From Micavibrio sp. (GTDB lineage: Bacteria > Pseudomonadota > Alphaproteobacteria > Micavibrionales > UBA2020), in assembly GCA_028283745.1 (NCBI GenBank), contig JAPWJZ010000009.1, positions 62,001-126,000 on the forward strand: a DNA stretch of 64,000 nucleotides. The letters run 5' to 3'. Below the pieces are notes generated by a model. That model saw only the letters and a list, made by a program, of their open reading frames with translations. It was not told the DNA's origin and ran no database searches. This document shows positions 26,815 through 34,796 of the stretch, piece by piece (position 1 is the first letter of the stretch; each line of letters begins with the position of its first letter). The position numbers were made by a program, and so were the translations under genes.

Positions 26815-27229
26815 GCGCCACCACAAGCAAGATAATGGATGCAATGCCCAGCGCCACGCCGCAGCACTGCCGCGGGCTCATCGGTTCATGCAGAATAAAG
26901 AACGCCAGTACAGTTGCCACCAGCGGATAGAGCGATGAAATCATCGATACATACGTCAGCGGGCCGCGCTTCAGCGCAATCAGGTACAGCAACTGGCCGA
27001 TGGTGCCGCAGGCACCCGTGCAAAGCGCAAAGCGCACGCCGGCCCACAAAAATTCCGGCCCGCCGAAAAACACCTGCACCAGCGAAGCGGTAACAAAAAA
27101 GAAGAACGCGTTATAGACGATGGTATGCAGCGGCGTAAGGCTGCGCAGCGCCAGCTTCGGCAAAAAAGCCGTTATGCCCCAGATGCAGAGGGCCATGATG
27201 GACGGGAGAAGCCATGATTCAATAGCCAT
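26798..27229 (-). CDS. Half-size EamA-type transporter, first of pair
   Basis: A 143-residue single EamA domain with helices ALCIWGITAFLPKLALRSL, AFFFFVTASLVQVFF, LCTGACGTIGQLLYLIAL, TYVSMISSLYPLVATVLAFF and VALGIASIILLVVA, plus the LHEPMSPRQ loop. The sequence is clearly paralogous to the downstream half protein (WGITAFLPKLAL against WGFWAFLPKMAL). The two genes overlap and should be co-translated, consistent with a heterodimeric drug/metabolite exporter. Confidence 0.8.
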   Translation of the reverse strand: MAIESWLLPSIMALCIWGITAFLPKLALRSLTPLHTIVYNAFFFFVTASLVQVFFGGPEFLWAGVRFALCTGACGTIGQLLYLIALKRGPLTYVSMISSLYPLVATVLAFFILHEPMSPRQCCGVALGIASIILLVVAHDKPA

Positions 27230-27410
27230 AATGATGCCTTAATCAGCCCTTTATTGGTCCGGATTGTGTTGCTCTTACGCCTCCGGTTGAACATTTATAA
27301 CAAAGTCCGCCAAAAGGCCTATAGCGAAATTTCTTAAAGCGCGTTGAAGTCTTTTCTTGCCCTGCCCCAGTCCTGTATATATAGCCTTGTAAAAAAACAG
27401 GAGTTCCCCC

Positions 27411-27932
27411 GTGGCTGATTCACCCGCGCCTAAGCGTTTTCTCGTTTCCTGGGACCAGTTCCACCGCGACTGCAAGGCGCTGGCATGGCGGCTGGTTGAA
27501 AAAAGCGACAGCTGGAAAGGCATCATCGGCATCACCCGCGGCGGTCTTATTCCCGCCGGTATCGTGGCCCGCGAGCTGGATATCAAAGTCGTCGAAACCA
27601 TCGGCATTTCCAGCTACGATGACAAGGCGCAGCGCGAGCTGAAAATCCTTAAAAACATTTCCGAAGACCTCGTGGGCGACGGCACCGGCTGGCTGGTCAT
27701 TGATGACCTTGTGGACAGCGGCAATACTGCCAAGCTCATCCGTAAAATGCTGCCCAAGGCGCACCTTGCCACCGTTTACGCAAAACCCGCCGGCGAGCCG
27801 CTGGTGGATACTTATGTCACCTGGGTCAGCCAGGATACCTGGATCTACTTCCCCTGGGATGTGGATATCCAGCCTGTCGAACCCATCGTTAACGAACGCA
27901 AACTGGTAGATTCCGCCCGTAAAAACGGCTAG
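27411..27932 (+). CDS. gpt: Xanthine(-guanine) phosphoribosyltransferase
   Basis: A 173-residue purine salvage enzyme transferring phosphoribose from PRPP to xanthine or guanine. The GTG start at 27411 has AGGAG eight bases upstream. The PRPP-binding signature is [17 protein letters not shown], preceded by [19 protein letters not shown]. The C-terminal WIYFPWD matches Gpt-type enzymes (base stacking Trp) rather than Hpt. Confidence 0.92.
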   Translation: MADSPAPKRFLVSWDQFHRDCKALAWRLVEKSDSWKGIIGITRGGLIPAGIVARELDIKVVETIGISSYDDKAQRELKILKNISEDLVGDGTGWLVIDDLVDSGNTAKLIRKMLPKAHLATVYAKPAGEPLVDTYVTWVSQDTWIYFPWDVDIQPVEPIVNERKLVDSARKNG

Positions 27933-27972
27933 ATTGTAACCAATAAAAAGAACAATAAGGGACTTGCCTGCC

Positions 27973-28482
27973 ATGAGCATGGAATTCAATAAAATCTTCG
28001 CCGCCGTCCTGTCCGCCGGTATCGTCGCATGGCTGGCGTGGTTCGTCGCCCATGAAGCGTATCATTCCGAACCGCTGGAAAAAAACGCGTTTGAAATCGC
28101 CGTTGCCGAAGACACAGGCGCTGCCGCCGGCCCCGCCGCCGCAACCGGCCCCGAGCCGATCGACGTTGATAAAGCCGACCTCGCGCTGGGCGAAAAAATT
28201 TCCAAGGTCTGCTCCTCCTGCCATAGCTTCGAGCAGGGCGGCCCCAACAAGGTCGGCCCCAACCTGTTCGGCATCTTCGGCAACATCCACGCCCACAAAG
28301 ATGACTATTCTTATTCCGACGGCATGAAGTCCCACAAAGGCGAAAAGTGGGATGTTGATGCCCTCAACCACTTCCTGTGGAGCCCCAAGAAAACCATCGA
28401 AGGCACCAAGATGACCTTCGTCGGCCTGAAAAAGCCGGAAGAGCGCGCGGCCATCATCAAATGGCTTGAAACGCAAAAATAA
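27973..28482 (+). CDS. Membrane-anchored cytochrome c, CycM type
   Basis: About 169 residues. An N-terminal MSMEFNKIFAAVLSAGIVAW anchor stays uncleaved and holds the protein in the inner membrane. A Pro/Ala-rich linker leads to a class I cytochrome domain in the periplasm: heme site CSSCHSF, EQGGPNKVGPNLFGIFGN, and Met ligand in EGTKMTFVGLKKPEERAAII. This matches CycM/c552 proteins, which shuttle electrons from the bc1 complex to cytochrome oxidase in alphaproteobacteria. ATG 27973 is favoured; TTG 27964 is too close to AAGGGA. Confidence 0.9.
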   Translation: MSMEFNKIFAAVLSAGIVAWLAWFVAHEAYHSEPLEKNAFEIAVAEDTGAAAGPAAATGPEPIDVDKADLALGEKISKVCSSCHSFEQGGPNKVGPNLFGIFGNIHAHKDDYSYSDGMKSHKGEKWDVDALNHFLWSPKKTIEGTKMTFVGLKKPEERAAIIKWLETQK

Positions 28483-28505
28483 TTCCCGCGACGGGATGAC
28501 CAAAT

Positions 28506-28538
28506 AAAAAAGCCCGCCAGTCAACCGGCGGGCTTTTT
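28506..28538. terminator. Bidirectional intrinsic terminator
   Basis: A perfect 7-bp GC stem (GCCCGCC / GGCGGGC) with an 8-base loop is flanked by A-run and T-run. It lies between the convergent cytochrome c gene and the gene ending at 28555, so it can serve both. Confidence 0.9.
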
Positions 28539-28554
28539 GCTGCGCGTTTTATCC

Positions 28555-29313
28555 TTAACCGCAAATCACTTTCCTGTTCACGCGCGTGAATTTGAAAACG
28601 ATGCGCGACGAATGTTCGCCCTCTTGAATATCCAGCATGCCCGTACCGCCCGCAGAATCAAAGCTGCCGATGGAGAGCATGCCAGTCTGCGCCCTGCATT
28701 CAATCTCCCCGCGATCCCTGCACATGCCGCTATACAGGGTGCCCTTGCCATGCTCCGGCTTGCCATCCAGCGGGTAGACGGCAACGGCAGTCGCCGGTTT
28801 TTCCTCCAGCTTCGTCAGGCTGTCATAGACCGTGGCGATTGTACCGCCCGCAAGTTTCAGCGAAAACGCCGCGCCATCCCACGGGGCGCAGGTGGGCTCC
28901 AGCGTGGCATCCACACGCTCCCCGCCCTTCAGCGCATCTGCGCCATAGGTCTTTGCCGCATAGGCCATGTTATCAACCATGTCGCGCCCGTATTCATCCC
29001 GCAGCATGCGGGAGCCGGACATTTGCATCTGCCCCTGATACAGCCAGCGCTGCCCCACCTCAAAACGAATATCGCAGCTTGATTTTCCCATCTCGACGGT
29101 GAATTCATCACCGTCCTTCACCCCCTTGATGCCCTTTTCAACGTGAAAGAAAATCAGCCCCACTTCATCCGTCCGGATGGTGCCGATAAACGCGACCTTC
29201 GCCGCCGCCGCCAGCACCGCCGGGTCTTGCGGAATAAACCGGCACGCCTGCGCTGGTGCCGCAAGCAGCAACAACGCCGCCAAAAGGGTAAAGGCATAAA
29301 AACGGCAGGGCAT
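28555..29313 (-). CDS. Secreted hypothetical protein
   Basis: A 252-residue protein with a strong signal peptide (FTLLAALLLLAAPAQAC), so it is periplasmic or a lipoprotein-like export (Cys right after AQA). The start has AAAGGAAACTCC upstream. Six or more Cys remain in the mature part, suggesting disulfides. The opening CRFIPQDPAVLAAAAKVAFIGTI resembles NTR-like cysteine-rich exported proteins in style only. Function unknown. Confidence 0.68.
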   Translation of the reverse strand: MPCRFYAFTLLAALLLLAAPAQACRFIPQDPAVLAAAAKVAFIGTIRTDEVGLIFFHVEKGIKGVKDGDEFTVEMGKSSCDIRFEVGQRWLYQGQMQMSGSRMLRDEYGRDMVDNMAYAAKTYGADALKGGERVDATLEPTCAPWDGAAFSLKLAGGTIATVYDSLTKLEEKPATAVAVYPLDGKPEHGKGTLYSGMCRDRGEIECRAQTGMLSIGSFDSAGGTGMLDIQEGEHSSRIVFKFTRVNRKVICG

Positions 29314-29495
29314 GGAGTTTCCTTTCAGGCAGGCAGCATCTCAAAACCACGATACAGTTTAGACGCTCGCCCCCGCAAAAGCCTTTGAAATTCGGCAAGC
29401 CCTTATAATTACTAGAAATAATGCCCATGCCGGACACCGCAAACAAAAACTTTGGGGGAATCGCCGCTTTTTGTTATAGTGCCTTCCGTCGAAAT

Positions 29496-29534
29496 GGACA
29501 GGTGGCCGAGCGGTTGAAGGCGCTAGTCTTGAAA
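29496..29534 (+). pseudogene. 5' half of tRNA-Ser at left junction (attL)
   Basis: Begins GGACAGGTGGCCGAGCGG, the acceptor and D arm of a serine tRNA, and runs to the anticodon loop CTTGAAA. After GCTAC the sequence leaves the tRNA: no variable arm, T arm or CCTGTCC acceptor strand follows. A stretch GCTAGTCT-T-GAAA (29522-29534) recurs with one change at 56259-56271 in the 3' half. This marks the left end of an integrated element, with the recombinase starting 120 bases on. Confidence 0.8.
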
Positions 29535-29623
29535 GCTACTAACTTCAAATCACACCATAAAATTACCAATACATATCAAACGGTTAAGTTCTTTAACTTT
29601 TCCGTAGTATACTTACACATGTG

Positions 29624-29634
29624 TTACACACTTT
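29624..29634. repeat. TTACACACTTT repeat near left end
   Basis: The 11-bp sequence TTACACACTTT occurs here, 90 bases inside the left junction, and twice near the right junction (56188-56198 and 56200-56210). It is preceded by TTACACATGTG. Placement suggests arm-type binding sites for the recombinase. Confidence 0.5.
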
Positions 29635-29653
29635 TCGATGCAGGAGTGTCACC

Positions 29654-31069
29654 ATGACCGCCGAAATGAATGTCGAAACCCACAGCATTATGGATGGCAA
29701 AGTCCAACTCTATAAGCGCGAGGAGAGCAGATTCTGGCAATGCTCTACCTACATGGACGGTCAAAATCACCGTACCTCCACCAAGGAAGAAACCCTGACT
29801 ATGGCAAAGGAATTTGCCAGAGAATGGTACATGATTGCCTATGCAGATTCAGTACGGAGAAACCGTAACGCGAGAACTTCCCGACTTCTGGAAAGGTTCG
29901 AGCCTAAAGTAAATCTTCCGGCGGTTATTCCTCAACCTAATGTAATCACCCCTGCTACCGCCTCGCAGCCCGTTCCACAGGATGCCCCTGCCATCCAGCC
30001 ATCTGAAATTTTCCCACCAAGGAACTCCCCGCAGCCGTTCAATCAGGCTCCGACAATCATCATTGAGAACGTCGCTAAACCCTCTACCCCGACTTTCAAG
30101 GAAGCGGCGGAGAAGTTCTTAGCCGAATACGAAATCATGACGGAGGGGCAGAGAAGCAAGGAGTGGACTTGGCAACACCGAATGAGGATTGAGGTTCACC
30201 TTCTGCCGTTCTTCGGTGACAAGCCCGTAAGTGAAATTAACGCGGGTCTGGTCAACGAATACCGCATTAGACGCAGAACGATTGGTCACAGGGGGCGGAA
30301 GCCTGGGCGCAGCACTCTTCATCATGAGACTGTAACTTTGCGCATGGTTCTCAAGACAGCGCATAACTATGGCTGGCTTCAATTCGTACCAAATATTTCC
30401 GCCCCCTACAAAACATCAGGGAAAGTAAAGCATCGTGCTTGGTTCTCCAAAGAAGAATACGAAACGCTTTACGAAGAAACACGCAAACGCTCTGAAAATC
30501 CCCCCAAGGATAAATACAATGAACGCTATAAATATGTTTGGGAGGACTTGCACGATTACGTCCTGTTCATGGGTAACACAGGTTTGCGGGCTGACGAGGC
30601 CGCAATCCTTGAATACAGGGACGTAAAGATCGTGAAAGACCAAGCTACTGGTGAGCGCATACTTGAAATTGAAGTGCGCGGAAAGCGCGGCGTAGGCTTT
30701 TGCAAAAGCACGAAGGGCGCGGTCTATCCCTTCCAGCGTATGCGTAAAAGGCATAACGGTCAGCCTACCGATAAAATCTTCGGTAGGACTCCCCGCGTTG
30801 TACTTAACAAAGTCCTAGTTCATTTGAAGCTGAAGTTCGACAGGGATGGCAATGTCAGAACTGCTGGCAGCTTGCGCCATACTTACATCTGCCTACGGCT
30901 CATGGATGGGGCAGACATTTATCAAATTGCTAAAAACTGCCGCACAAGCGTTAAAATGATCCATGATTTCTACGCTATCCATCTTAAAAATTACCTAGAT
31001 GCGGCAAAAATCAACGTCAGAAAAATCACTAAAAAGAGCAATAAAAACAAAGAGGAAACTAATTCTTGA
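29654..31069 (+). CDS. Tyrosine recombinase / integrase
   Basis: A 471-residue integrase. The ATG at 29654 has CAGGAG seven bases before it. The N-terminal ~150 residues are a Pro-rich region with an arm-binding-like fold start. A SAM-like core-binding domain follows (TFKEAAEKFLAEYE ... FGDKPVSEINAGLVNEYR), then the catalytic domain. Active-site residues: Arg in GNTGLRADEAAILE, Arg-His in AGSLRHTYI (the usual His three before the Arg is Gly), and the Tyr nucleophile in MIHDFYAIH. It lies next to the split tRNA-Ser and probably caused the integration. Downstream is the intact tRNA-Ser(CGA). Confidence 0.9.
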   Translation: MTAEMNVETHSIMDGKVQLYKREESRFWQCSTYMDGQNHRTSTKEETLTMAKEFAREWYMIAYADSVRRNRNARTSRLLERFEPKVNLPAVIPQPNVITPATASQPVPQDAPAIQPSEIFPPRNSPQPFNQAPTIIIENVAKPSTPTFKEAAEKFLAEYEIMTEGQRSKEWTWQHRMRIEVHLLPFFGDKPVSEINAGLVNEYRIRRRTIGHRGRKPGRSTLHHETVTLRMVLKTAHNYGWLQFVPNISAPYKTSGKVKHRAWFSKEEYETLYEETRKRSENPPKDKYNERYKYVWEDLHDYVLFMGNTGLRADEAAILEYRDVKIVKDQATGERILEIEVRGKRGVGFCKSTKGAVYPFQRMRKRHNGQPTDKIFGRTPRVVLNKVLVHLKLKFDRDGNVRTAGSLRHTYICLRLMDGADIYQIAKNCRTSVKMIHDFYAIHLKNYLDAAKINVRKITKKSNKNKEETNS

Positions 31070-31168
31070 AGAATCGCGCTTAACCGCTTATAAAAGCCCC
31101 TGCTGCGCTCTTATGAGGCCGCAGGGATACGTCCTATTTTTCTATCATCAACCATAGAAATGCAAGCT

Positions 31169-31258
31169 GGACAGGTGGCCGAGTGGTTGAAGGCGTCGGT
31201 CTCGAAAACCGATTTAGGTGCAAGCCTAACGTGGGTTCGAATCCCACCCTGTCCGCCA
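31169..31258 (+). tRNA. tRNA-Ser (CGA) carried inside the element
   Basis: A 90-nt complete class II tRNA. Acceptor GGACAGG pairs with CCTGTCC; anticodon stem TCGGT/ACCGA with loop CTCGAAA (CGA); variable arm TTTAGGTGCAAGCCTAA; T loop TTCGAAT; encoded GCCA end. It is not identical to the split halves (different anticodon stem and D-arm base). It sits 100 bases after the recombinase. Confidence 0.95.
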
Positions 31259-31453
31259 TTTCCTATTGTTCCTTTAAATCTTATTCTTCGCAGCCGATGA
31301 ACAACGGCGCGTTTTCCGTGGAGCATAAAGGTCGAACGACCGACTGCCTCACGGACGCAATGACAGATGAACGTCTGTCATGGTGGCGTGAAACGCCCTG
31401 AACAGGGCGTAGCCAGCGCACTAACTTATTAATCCCTGACGCATCGTCGTAGC

Positions 31454-32122
31454 TTATGAGGGTTTGATCAGCCAGCGCAGCAGCATAGTCGCCGCCAACG
31501 CGCCAGCGACTTGCGCGAGAATGAAGGGCAAAACATCTTCCGGTCTGATACCCGCAAAGGTATTGCTGAAACCCCGCGCAATGGTGACGGCAGGATTAGC
31601 GAAGGACGTAGAAGCCGTAAACCAGTAAGCCGCCGTAATATAAGCCGCGACCGCCAGCGGCACGGCGGGAAGGTTCTGTTTCACGCAGCCCCAAATCACC
31701 ATGAGCAGCCCGAAGGTAGCGATAAACTCGCTCCACCATTGCCCGCCGCCTGTGCGGATTTTCTCAGAAGCGAACAGCAGGGGTTCACCGAACATCAAAT
31801 GAGCCGAAGCCACGCCGATAATGGCGGAGGCAATCTGGACGGCGATATACGCCAGCGCGTCACGCTTGGCGATTTTCTTCTGTAACGCCATGCAGAGCGT
31901 CACGGCGGGGTTGAAATGCGCCCCTGAAACGGGCGCGAATATCAGGATAAGCACCGCCAAGGCGCAGCCTGTGGCGATGCTGTTGGCAAGAAGGGCGATG
32001 GCGGTATTACCCGCCGCCAGCTTCTCGCCCATGATGCCCGAGCCGATCACCGCCATGAGCAGAAAGGCGGTTCCCATGCCTTCCGCAGCAAGCCGCTTTG
32101 ACAGAGGCGCGGGCTTGCTCAT
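31454..32122 (-). CDS. aqpS: Aquaglyceroporin of ars operon (AqpS-like)
   Basis: A 222-residue MIP channel with six helices and both NPA boxes, HFNPAVT and FANPAVT. In alphaproteobacterial ars operons such a channel lets arsenite made by ArsC leave the cell down its gradient, replacing ArsB/Acr3 pumps. The location as last gene of arsR-arsI-arsC-aqpS, with its ATG overlapping the arsC stop (32119-32122), supports that role. No energy-driven arsenite pump is present in the window. Confidence 0.9.
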   Translation of the reverse strand: MSKPAPLSKRLAAEGMGTAFLLMAVIGSGIMGEKLAAGNTAIALLANSIATGCALAVLILIFAPVSGAHFNPAVTLCMALQKKIAKRDALAYIAVQIASAIIGVASAHLMFGEPLLFASEKIRTGGGQWWSEFIATFGLLMVIWGCVKQNLPAVPLAVAAYITAAYWFTASTSFANPAVTIARGFSNTFAGIRPEDVLPFILAQVAGALAATMLLRWLIKPS

Positions 32123-32607
32123 GTGACGGTTTCCCCGATCACGCGGAGGTGCTTGGACAGCTCATCCTTCGCCAGTCCAGGCGGAAGCCGGAGGAAGGCT
32201 TTGATACGCGCCTCAAGGGTTTTATACGCGCCTTCAAAAGCCGCGAAGATTTCCGCTTCCGTGCCTGTGGCATGGGCGGGGTCGGAAACGCCCCAATGCG
32301 CCTTGACAGGCGCACCGAAGAAAACAGGACAGGCTTCGCCCGCTGCGCTATCGCAGACGGTAATCACAACGTCTAAAGGCTTATCGGCAAATTCATCCCA
32401 AGACTTGCTGCGGAAACCCGCCGTTGAAATCCCCTTGGATTGTAACAGGGCGAGGCTTTTGGGATGGACTTGGCCTGTGGGCTTGCTTCCCGCGCTGACG
32501 GCCGTAACGCGCCCCTGCCCGAGATGGTTAAACAGGGCTTCGCCCAAGATCGAGCGGCAGGAATTGCCTGTGCAAAGGATAAGGACTTTCAGCGGTGCGG
32601 CAGACAT
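32119..32607 (-). CDS. arsC: Arsenate reductase, low-molecular-weight phosphatase type
   Basis: A 162-residue enzyme reducing arsenate to arsenite. The P-loop CTGNSCRS lies near residue 12, and DPAHATGTEAEIFAAFE carries the catalytic Asp region. The resolving Cys is probably in VCDSAAGEACPVF. This is the LMW-phosphatase family common in alphaproteobacteria, not the glutaredoxin type. The ATG overlaps the arsI stop (TAATG at 32607). Confidence 0.93.
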   Translation of the reverse strand: MSAAPLKVLILCTGNSCRSILGEALFNHLGQGRVTAVSAGSKPTGQVHPKSLALLQSKGISTAGFRSKSWDEFADKPLDVVITVCDSAAGEACPVFFGAPVKAHWGVSDPAHATGTEAEIFAAFEGAYKTLEARIKAFLRLPPGLAKDELSKHLRVIGETVT

Positions 32608-33071
32608 TAGCAGCAGCTTCCGGTTTTAGCCTGTGGAGCGCAGGAAGCGGAGTCAGCTTCGGGAGCGCAACAGCCGCCACTTGCCTCTGTCTTCTCAGCC
32701 TTGAAGATTTCGGCATCTTCCATCGTGCGGTAAGCTTCCCAAGGAATACCGGAGGGGTCGTGTACCCACGATTTTTCCGAGCGGGCGTAGCAACAGACGG
32801 TTTCGCCCTCGTTTACTACCGACATATCGGCTTTTTTCAGGCGGTCGCGCAATTCGGTCAATTCGCTTTCTTCATCCACCTGAATCCCGAGGTGGTTTAC
32901 GCCAGTATCTCCGGTTCTGGTGGAAATGGCAAAGTTTACATGGGGATTGTCGAGCATCCACTTGGCATAGTCGGGCTTCGTTTTGACAGGTTCAGCGCCG
33001 AACAGGGCGCTATAAAAACGGATAGACTGGTCAAGGTTTTCGACACCCACATGGATATGAAGCCGTTTCAT
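32607..33071 (-). CDS. arsI: ArsI/CadI-family VOC metalloenzyme (C-As lyase) with Cys-rich tail
   Basis: About 154 residues. The true start is the ATG at 33071, which overlaps the arsR stop. The VOC fold starts MKRLHIHVGVENLDQSI, with metal ligands in HIHV and VNHLGIQVD and Glu in IPWEAY. The paired Cys in ETVCCYARSEKSW is the signature of ArsI C-As lyases, which demethylate trivalent organoarsenicals with O2. The C-terminal tail adds six Cys (GGCCAPEADSASCAPQ and TGSCC), probably a metalloid-binding extension. A CadI-like cadmium role is the alternative. Confidence 0.85.
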   Translation of the reverse strand: MKRLHIHVGVENLDQSIRFYSALFGAEPVKTKPDYAKWMLDNPHVNFAISTRTGDTGVNHLGIQVDEESELTELRDRLKKADMSVVNEGETVCCYARSEKSWVHDPSGIPWEAYRTMEDAEIFKAEKTEASGGCCAPEADSASCAPQAKTGSCC

Positions 33072-33445
33072 GATTTTTTCTCCTTTTTTGTTGGAGCGCA
33101 GCAGTTTGAAAGCTCGATCACGCTGCACCCTTTCTTCTTGTCGTCGCGGATACTGGCAAATTCGACGCTGCAACAGTCTTCGACCATGTAGCGGATGAGG
33201 CCAGAAAAGAACTCGAAATTGGCGGTATATATGATAGAGCGGCCCTCGCGCTTTGAAAGCACCAGCCCCGAATTGCTCATGTGGGAGAGGTGGAAAGACA
33301 AGGTATTGGCGGGAACGCCCAGCTTGTCGCTGAGTGTGCCAGCGGCAGCCCCTTCCGTGCCATGTTCGACCAGCAGCCGGAACACTTTAAGGCGGGTTTC
33401 CTGAGATAATGCGTCAAACGCGATGATTGCTTCTTGAATGTCCAT
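33068..33445 (-). CDS. arsR: ArsR-family metalloregulator
   Basis: A 125-residue winged-helix repressor. The start is ATG 33445; the frame continues upstream but loses similarity. DNA-binding part is ALSQETRLKVFRLLVEHG ... NTLSFHLSHMSNSGLVLSKREG. Cys residues that could bind As(III) lie in the C-terminal half: VEDCCSVEF, KKGCSVIE and SNCCAP. It lacks the classic ELCVCDL site of helix 3 and looks like the group with C-terminal vicinal Cys. Likely represses the whole operon from the promoter at 33452-33481. Confidence 0.9.
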   Translation of the reverse strand: MDIQEAIIAFDALSQETRLKVFRLLVEHGTEGAAAGTLSDKLGVPANTLSFHLSHMSNSGLVLSKREGRSIIYTANFEFFSGLIRYMVEDCCSVEFASIRDDKKKGCSVIELSNCCAPTKKEKKS

Positions 33446-33447
33446 AC

Positions 33448-33481
33448 TTCCAGAATAATGGAAATATACAGATTCTGTCAA
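33448..33481 (-). promoter_or_regulatory. ars operon promoter with overlapping operator
   Basis: TTGACA (33476-33481) and TATTCT (33452-33457) are separated by 18 bp on the minus strand. An inverted repeat TTCCA-N6-TGGAA (33448-33463) overlaps the -10 box. The -10 box ends only six bases before the arsR ATG, so the transcript is probably leaderless. Confidence 0.65.
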
Positions 33482-33537
33482 GGGCTTTGAACCCCGCAAG
33501 GTGCGCGATGTGCAGCGCACCTTGCGTTGAGCCTGCG

Positions 33538-33735
33538 TCAGAAGCGCGGGCGAGGCGCGCGCGCCCGTTTGCGCTGAATTGCGCGCCGGATGTTTTCGAG
33601 TGTCACCGTCGTCAGCGGGCAATCCGCCGCCGCCAGATTGCGGCGGGCGAGATCGCTCAGTATCGCGTGAAACTTCTGGTGCAGTTCCGCCTCGCTCAAG
33701 TGTTCGAGTTCCTGCGTCGTGATGATGTACGTCAT
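33538..33735 (-). CDS. Small conserved-looking protein
   Basis: A 65-residue product. AGGAG lies seven bases before the ATG. Helical, starts MTYIITTQELEHLSEAELHQ and ends in a basic tail (RRAIQRKRARAPRPRF). It resembles short proteins often found on alphaproteobacterial plasmids and islands, but function is unknown. Confidence 0.6.
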   Translation of the reverse strand: MTYIITTQELEHLSEAELHQKFHAILSDLARRNLAAADCPLTTVTLENIRRAIQRKRARAPRPRF

Positions 33736-34417
33736 GTTTCGCTCCTGTCTTACTGACCGCGACCATCGCGGCCTTCATGACGCGGACTGAGCAGCTCGTA
33801 TCGACTGCCAGCACTCGGCGGAACACTTATGGAGAAGCCCTTTAGGGATTGCGGGCATTAAGGCGAACAGATGCCAGGATGCAGAATAAGAAGGCCGACA
33901 GCGGCCAGAAATACAGGAGCAAAGAAACTGCGTAGGGCAGCACCCTTTGACGCAACTTAGGAACGCTGGACAGTTGCAGCGTAAGGGGAACAAACAGTTT
34001 CATGGGCAGATGCCGGACGATGAGCCAGAACCAGCGGATTAACTTGACCGCAGGCGACTGACACGACTTAGAAAACAGACAAGCGTAAGTCATGGCAAAT
34101 GCGCTGCCAGCAGCGCACCGCGCTTTATTCGCAGGCTCACGAAGCCTCCTGCGGAGTCTTCGCCCATTCGGGTTTCAATCGCTTTCGCAAGAAAATGTGG
34201 ATGCAAATTTTAGGAGGGGGCAGCCCCCGACAACCGCCAAGTACAAAATGAGGCAAGAAAATTGCGTTTAGAGCCGAGGCAATGCGAGCGCATTGCCTCC
34301 AAAACGACAGATTTTATTGCTCATTTTCTGCTTGTCTGTTGCCTCCCCCGTTGCGCTCGCCGCTTGGCGTTCAGGTCGCATACGCGACCTGCAAACAACC
34401 AAGAAGGAGAGCAGAAA
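33736..34417. other. Gap without a convincing gene
   Basis: About 680 bases. A minus-strand frame of 83 codons (33842-34093) is open but has no ribosome-binding site and no recognised similarity. Nothing else is seen apart from short inverted repeats such as CCGCGACCATCGCGG near 33748. Confidence 0.5.
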
Positions 34418-34657
34418 ATGAAAACCGAAAACGAAACGATGGCATGGAATGGCCTCACGCTGGAAATCAGCTTGGAGCCGAATCCCGTTCTTTCCCGCAT
34501 CACAGGGGAAGCATACGCAAGCCTGAAAGTGACCAACACCGAGAACAGCCGCAGCCTTATCAACGATGCTTTGCCCCTTGCCGTTATCCGTTCCGCAGGG
34601 GGAGCAGCGAACTTTGTTGATGTGATGCTGTCGGCAGACTTTCAGCAAGCAGCGTGA
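34418..34657 (+). CDS. Small hypothetical protein upstream of ArdA
   Basis: A 79-residue product. ATG 34418 follows AAGGAGA at seven bases. Contents: MKTENETMAWNGLTLEISLE ... SLINDALPLAVIRSAGGAANF. No membrane segment or known domain. First of three closely spaced plus-strand genes ending with ArdA, so perhaps a related anti-defence or regulatory protein. Confidence 0.65.
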   Translation: MKTENETMAWNGLTLEISLEPNPVLSRITGEAYASLKVTNTENSRSLINDALPLAVIRSAGGAANFVDVMLSADFQQAA

Positions 34658-34668
34658 AGGGGGCAGCC

Positions 34669-34785
34669 ATGCAACAGGAAACTTTACAAAACACGAACTT
34701 CTGGAAGCGAGAGCCAATCCGCGACGACTTCAACCGCGCCTCGGATTTAGACACTTGGCTTTTCAAGCTGCTGGACAGCGAATAA
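34669..34785 (+). CDS. 38-residue ORF between the 79-aa gene and ArdA
   Basis: ATG 34669 follows AAGGGGGCAGCC, and the frame ends 11 bases before the ArdA start. Product: MQQETLQNTNFWKREPIRDD, then a short acidic stretch. The spacing and Shine-Dalgarno signal favour a real small gene in the operon, but nothing else supports it. Confidence 0.45.
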   Translation: MQQETLQNTNFWKREPIRDDFNRASDLDTWLFKLLDSE

Positions 34786-34796
34786 GGGAGAAAAAA

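Noticed and set aside
33842-34093. 83-codon minus-strand hydrophobic frame
   Set aside because: No Shine-Dalgarno sequence, no neighbour coupling and no recognised similarity.
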